This document shows positions 61,344-64,000 of a DNA stretch of 64,000 bases, piece after piece. Origin of the DNA: Metaphire vulgaris (lineage: Eukaryota; Annelida; Clitellata; Crassiclitellata; Megascolecidae). How positions within the stretch are numbered: position 1 is the stretch's first letter; the number at the start of each line of letters is the position of its first letter. Location: positions 361,001 to 425,000 of the forward strand of contig CM030849.1 of NCBI GenBank assembly GCA_018105865.1, in the 5' to 3' direction. Made by a program: the position numbers and the translations under genes. Under the pieces are notes generated by a model, which was not told where the DNA came from, searched no databases, and was given only the letters and a program-made list of their open reading frames with translations.

Positions 61344-63013
61344 GGAGCACGAGGTGCGGTTTCCTCCTCGTGTAGGGATATCATCATCAAATCGCACGCC
61401 GTGGAATCCGGTCTCTCCGACGACTCCCGTCTGCTGTCCCCGGGAAAGGAGGGGACTTGGAAGGCGGAGAAGAGGGAAGATGAGTGGGGAGTGATCGTCG
61501 AGGGAGAAGAAGATGTACGTGGCGGATGGAGGAGCAGAAGAGGAGGAGAGGAGATTTCCTCGTAGGATGAGGAATCCATGTCTCCTCCGTCGTCGTCGCG
61601 TCGTCATCTGAGTCCGGCGCTTTTTCTGTCCTCCTGCGCTGCTTTTTCTTCTGCGGATATCTCAGCGGATTCCAGCGGATATCCGCATCTGGCGTCTCCG
61701 GATAGACTCCCCCTCCCCCTCCGCCGCTGCTCCCCTCCTCCTCCTCCTCCTCGTCGTCGTCATCCGGGTCACTGGACGGCTCTTTGCCTCGTGGCGACTG
61801 AATGACGTCGTAGAAGGACTCGTATTCTTCCACATCCCCTCCTCCTCCTCCTCCTCCTTCTCCACAGGACGACTGGATCGAAGGAAGAGGTTCCACGGAG
61901 GAAGAAAACATTCCGGAGTCGCCGAGATCCACTTCCGGAAGTTTCCCCGTCGAGACCTTCTTTGCCAGTGATGATGATGATGATGTTCCACTTGGATGGA
62001 CTTCCGTCGTGCCTTCGGTTTTGGCTGTTGTTGTTGTTGTTGTTGAGGATGAGAGGCAGGAGGAGGAGGAGGAGGTGGGTTTCTTTGGCACCGGGGGTTT
62101 GACTCTCCCCCCGCCATCAGTAGCTTCAGTTGCTGCTGCTGCTGAGTTTGCGCTGATGTTACGGGAGAATGTCACCAGAGGGCGAGGACATCTCTGTTCC
62201 TGCAATGACGTCAGAGACGAAGACGAAGAATTCACGCCGAAACAACCGAGTGTCGGGCGATCGTCACTTCCTGCTCTCTTATCTCTACTTCCGGTCCAGA
62301 TCACTTCCTGTCCACAGTCGCCATCCACCGTTAATCCACTCGCAAACCGGATCATTTCCACCCTTCTCTCCTCCGGAATCAGTTTCTTGTCGACCCCATT
62401 CGGCCGTTTCCTCACGTAGGACCTCGGGCCCTTCCTCGCCTCCACCAGCCCCTTCTCCTCCTCTCCTCTGGATTATTCTCCCGGACTTCCGTCGCTTCGT
62501 CTGAACTCTTGTGGGGGGAGTATCTCCCACCGGTGTCCTTCATGAAAGCGAAGAAATTCTTCTTCTTGTTCTTCGCCGACTTCTTCTCCTTTCTCTCCAT
62601 CGTCTTCGTCTTCTTCTTCGCCTCTTCCTCCTCCTCCTCTTCTTTTGTCCGGATCTCGTTCGGTCCACTTCCTGTTTCCGGTTTTTCGTCTGGAACCGGC
62701 GGCAGGGGGCGTTTGGCCAAGTGCAGAGCAGCCGTCGTCGTCGTCGTCCCCTTCGGGTTCTCCATGGACGTCCAACCCCCGGACAATTTGCGCGGAGGGA
62801 GGGAGGGCCGGGAGGAGGTGGAGGAGGAGGGCGGGGGAGAGACGACGACCTCTGACCCCGAGGAGTCATCGGGAGATGACTTTGGCTTCTTTTTGTCAAA
62901 GACTTTGAACGAAGGAATTCTTGACATTTCAAGAGAAGGAGAAGGAGAAGAGGAAGAGGAAGGAATGATCAACTCGTAATCTCCGTTCGGCAAATCACTG
63001 AATACGACGATTT
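61025..63013 (-). CDS. GAREM-like gene, large last exon with SAM domain and two frame changes
   Basis: Acceptor TTTGTTGATTGCAG at 63014 opens EIVVFSDLPNGDYELIIP. The first frame runs to a TGA near 62412, the second is open from about 62468 to 61387, and the third from about 61604 to the stop at 61027-61025. Each shift point falls in a triplet run (GAG near 62462, GAC near 61598). Adding one base at each would give one continuous 663-codon tail. The terminal SAM domain occupies about 61240-61045. Many homopolymeric amino-acid runs (S, T, G, D/E, P) come from slippage-prone repeats. I favour assembly error over pseudogene because the coding character is kept on both sides. Confidence 0.7.
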
Positions 63014-63312
63014 CTGCAATCAACAAATCAATGAATCAATCAATGAATCAATCAATCTATTACTGTTACTTAAACACTATACCTATGCTTAAATGTTTTA
63101 AGTTTTTTGACTTTGAAAGAAACATCATCCTTTCAAAGATATCAATCAATGAAGGAATAAATGATCCAATCGACGAACAAAGCAATCAAATCAATCAATC
63201 ATACAATCAATCGAATAAAATCAGTTTATTAGTATCAAAACAAAAATCAATGAATGATTACAACATAGACACTATGTCACTGAGTATCAAGCTTGGTATC
63301 AACGCAATGGTA

Positions 63313-63365
<53 letters not shown>

Positions 63366-63809
63366 GTAATAATAAATGCCGTGTTCTACTAATATCAAAG
63401 CAAGAAAATCAATGCTATTACAATATCTAATAAAGTACAGAAGTGTTGTGGTGTAAGTATAGGCAGCCAAAATAGAGAAGTAATTATTATTAGATTATGC
63501 AAACGAAATCTTGTTGCTATAAGTCAATTCACTTGTAGCAAAGTTTAGAGAAATTTAATTATACTTTTACAAGTCACTAAGACAGTAATACATATATACG
63601 TGGTAAAGAGGCCTGCTAAGCCTAATTTACCATCCAACCGGCCATGGAAAAATGTCCCATGTCATGTCTCCCCAAGGAGCAATAAGAAAATAAACTTTAC
63701 CAATTGAAGGTCGTCTCTTCTGCGTGTATCTTAACATGCGATCGATATTAATTTTAGGCGCAAAATGGCTCTTAAACCGATTCTTGCGTTCTTCGTCAAC
63801 AACGTTTAA
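61025..63809 (-). CDS. GAREM-like SAM-domain adaptor, 3' two exons, frame-broken
   Basis: GAREM proteins couple receptor tyrosine kinases to GRB2/SHP2 and MAPK signalling. They have an N-terminal CABIT domain, proline-rich and tyrosine motifs and a C-terminal SAM domain. Here exons 63809-63701 and 63013-61025 join in phase. The C-terminus is a SAM domain (SLSVEQVSACLNVLNLGQYV, QIDGALLACL, KFARDGWRPRI) whose closing GWRPRI matches GAREM closely. Upstream are SH3-type motifs (RPSLPPRK, KRPLPPVPDEKP, VKPPVPKKP) and tyrosine sites (EEYESFYDVI, SSYEEI) amid Ser, Gly and Glu runs. The long exon changes frame near 62462 and 61598; both fit one missing base in a codon-repeat run. The CABIT exons should lie right of the window. 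Another SAM adaptor remains possible. Confidence 0.7.
63014..63700. other. GAREM-like gene intron
   Basis: AT-rich intron of 687 bases with CAAT-type (AATC)n runs at 63020-63060 and 63180-63215 and an (AAT)n array at 63315-63375. Nothing coding seen. Confidence 0.7.
63315..63376. repeat. (AAT)n microsatellite
   Basis: About 20 AAT units in the GAREM-like intron. Confidence 0.95.
63701..63809 (-). CDS. GAREM-like gene, internal exon
   Basis: 109 bases between acceptor TTGCTTCTGTTGATCAG and donor ATTG|GTAAAG, phase 0 in and phase 1 out. It encodes 36 residues without a methionine start: LNVVDEERKNRFKSHFAPKI then NIDRMLRYTQKRRPSI. The junction with the next exon reads RRPSI-E-IVVFSDLP. Basic and well ordered, it is probably the end of, or linker after, the CABIT region. 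Called on splice signals, phase and coding-like composition. Confidence 0.7.
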
Positions 63810-64000
63810 CTGATCAACAGAAGCAAGAGATCAAACGCATCGTACCCAGTGTCGTTTGCCTCTCTCCAGGGTGGCCAATCGCACGTGACCTCGAGTGAAT
63901 TCTTCAAGGGGACTCCTTGGCCGTTTATATTTGCACAAGAAGAAACTGGACCGAAGTTCAAGCAGGACCACCAGAATCAAACGAACTCCGATGACCTTCG

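Noticed and set aside
63810..64000. Minus-strand open segment NGQGVPLKNSLEVTCDWPPW upstream of the GAREM-like exon
   Set aside because: It could be another exon, but the stretch up to the acceptor at 63810 has no convincing donor of suitable spacing. It may simply be intron.

Overview
This is a eukaryotic, animal-type genome window. It has intron-rich genes with GT-AG exon junctions, very abundant simple repeats ((TA)n, (GA)n, (GACA)n, (AAT)n), many short non-autonomous DNA transposons, 5'-truncated LINE remnants and a tRNA-derived SINE. An E78-type (NR1E) nuclear receptor, a group known from protostomes, points to a protostome invertebrate. The repeat types suggest a marine lophotrochozoan such as a mollusc, but the species cannot be fixed from the sequence.

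Three protein genes are supported, all on the minus strand. (1) A discoidin domain receptor (collagen-binding receptor tyrosine kinase) runs from a signal-peptide exon at 28606 leftwards through six more coding exons to 1401. It leaves the window before its transmembrane and kinase exons. All seven exons join with matching phases to 424 residues. (2) A complete E78-like nuclear receptor lies at 57751-49462. Eight exons sum to 1476 nt (491 residues) and cover an A/B region, two C4 zinc fingers, hinge and ligand-binding domain; only the first junction is uncertain. (3) A GAREM-like signalling adaptor with a C-terminal SAM domain occupies 63809-61025. Its 5' part lies beyond the right edge, and its large last exon changes frame twice inside simple-sequence codon runs.

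Layout. 1-28.6 kb holds DDR exons in long introns full of repeats, including several MITEs with exact 8-bp target-site duplications, a perfect 50-bp inverted repeat and tandem duplications. 28.6-49.4 kb is intergenic. It contains LINE pieces, MITEs, and at 37.2-40.7 kb an unusual structure of about 3.5 kb: nested inverted repeats enclosing a 1.8-kb array of a 10-bp unit and a head-to-head telomere-like block. 43-49.4 kb is AT-rich with no recognised gene and may include E78 3' UTR. 49.4-57.8 kb is E78, with a SINE in one LBD intron. 57.8-61 kb is intergenic with two more MITEs. 61-64 kb is the GAREM-like gene.

The three genes have no known joint pathway: a matrix receptor kinase, an ecdysone-type nuclear receptor and an RTK/MAPK adaptor. 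DDR and GAREM proteins both belong to tyrosine-kinase signalling, but their proximity here proves no functional link.
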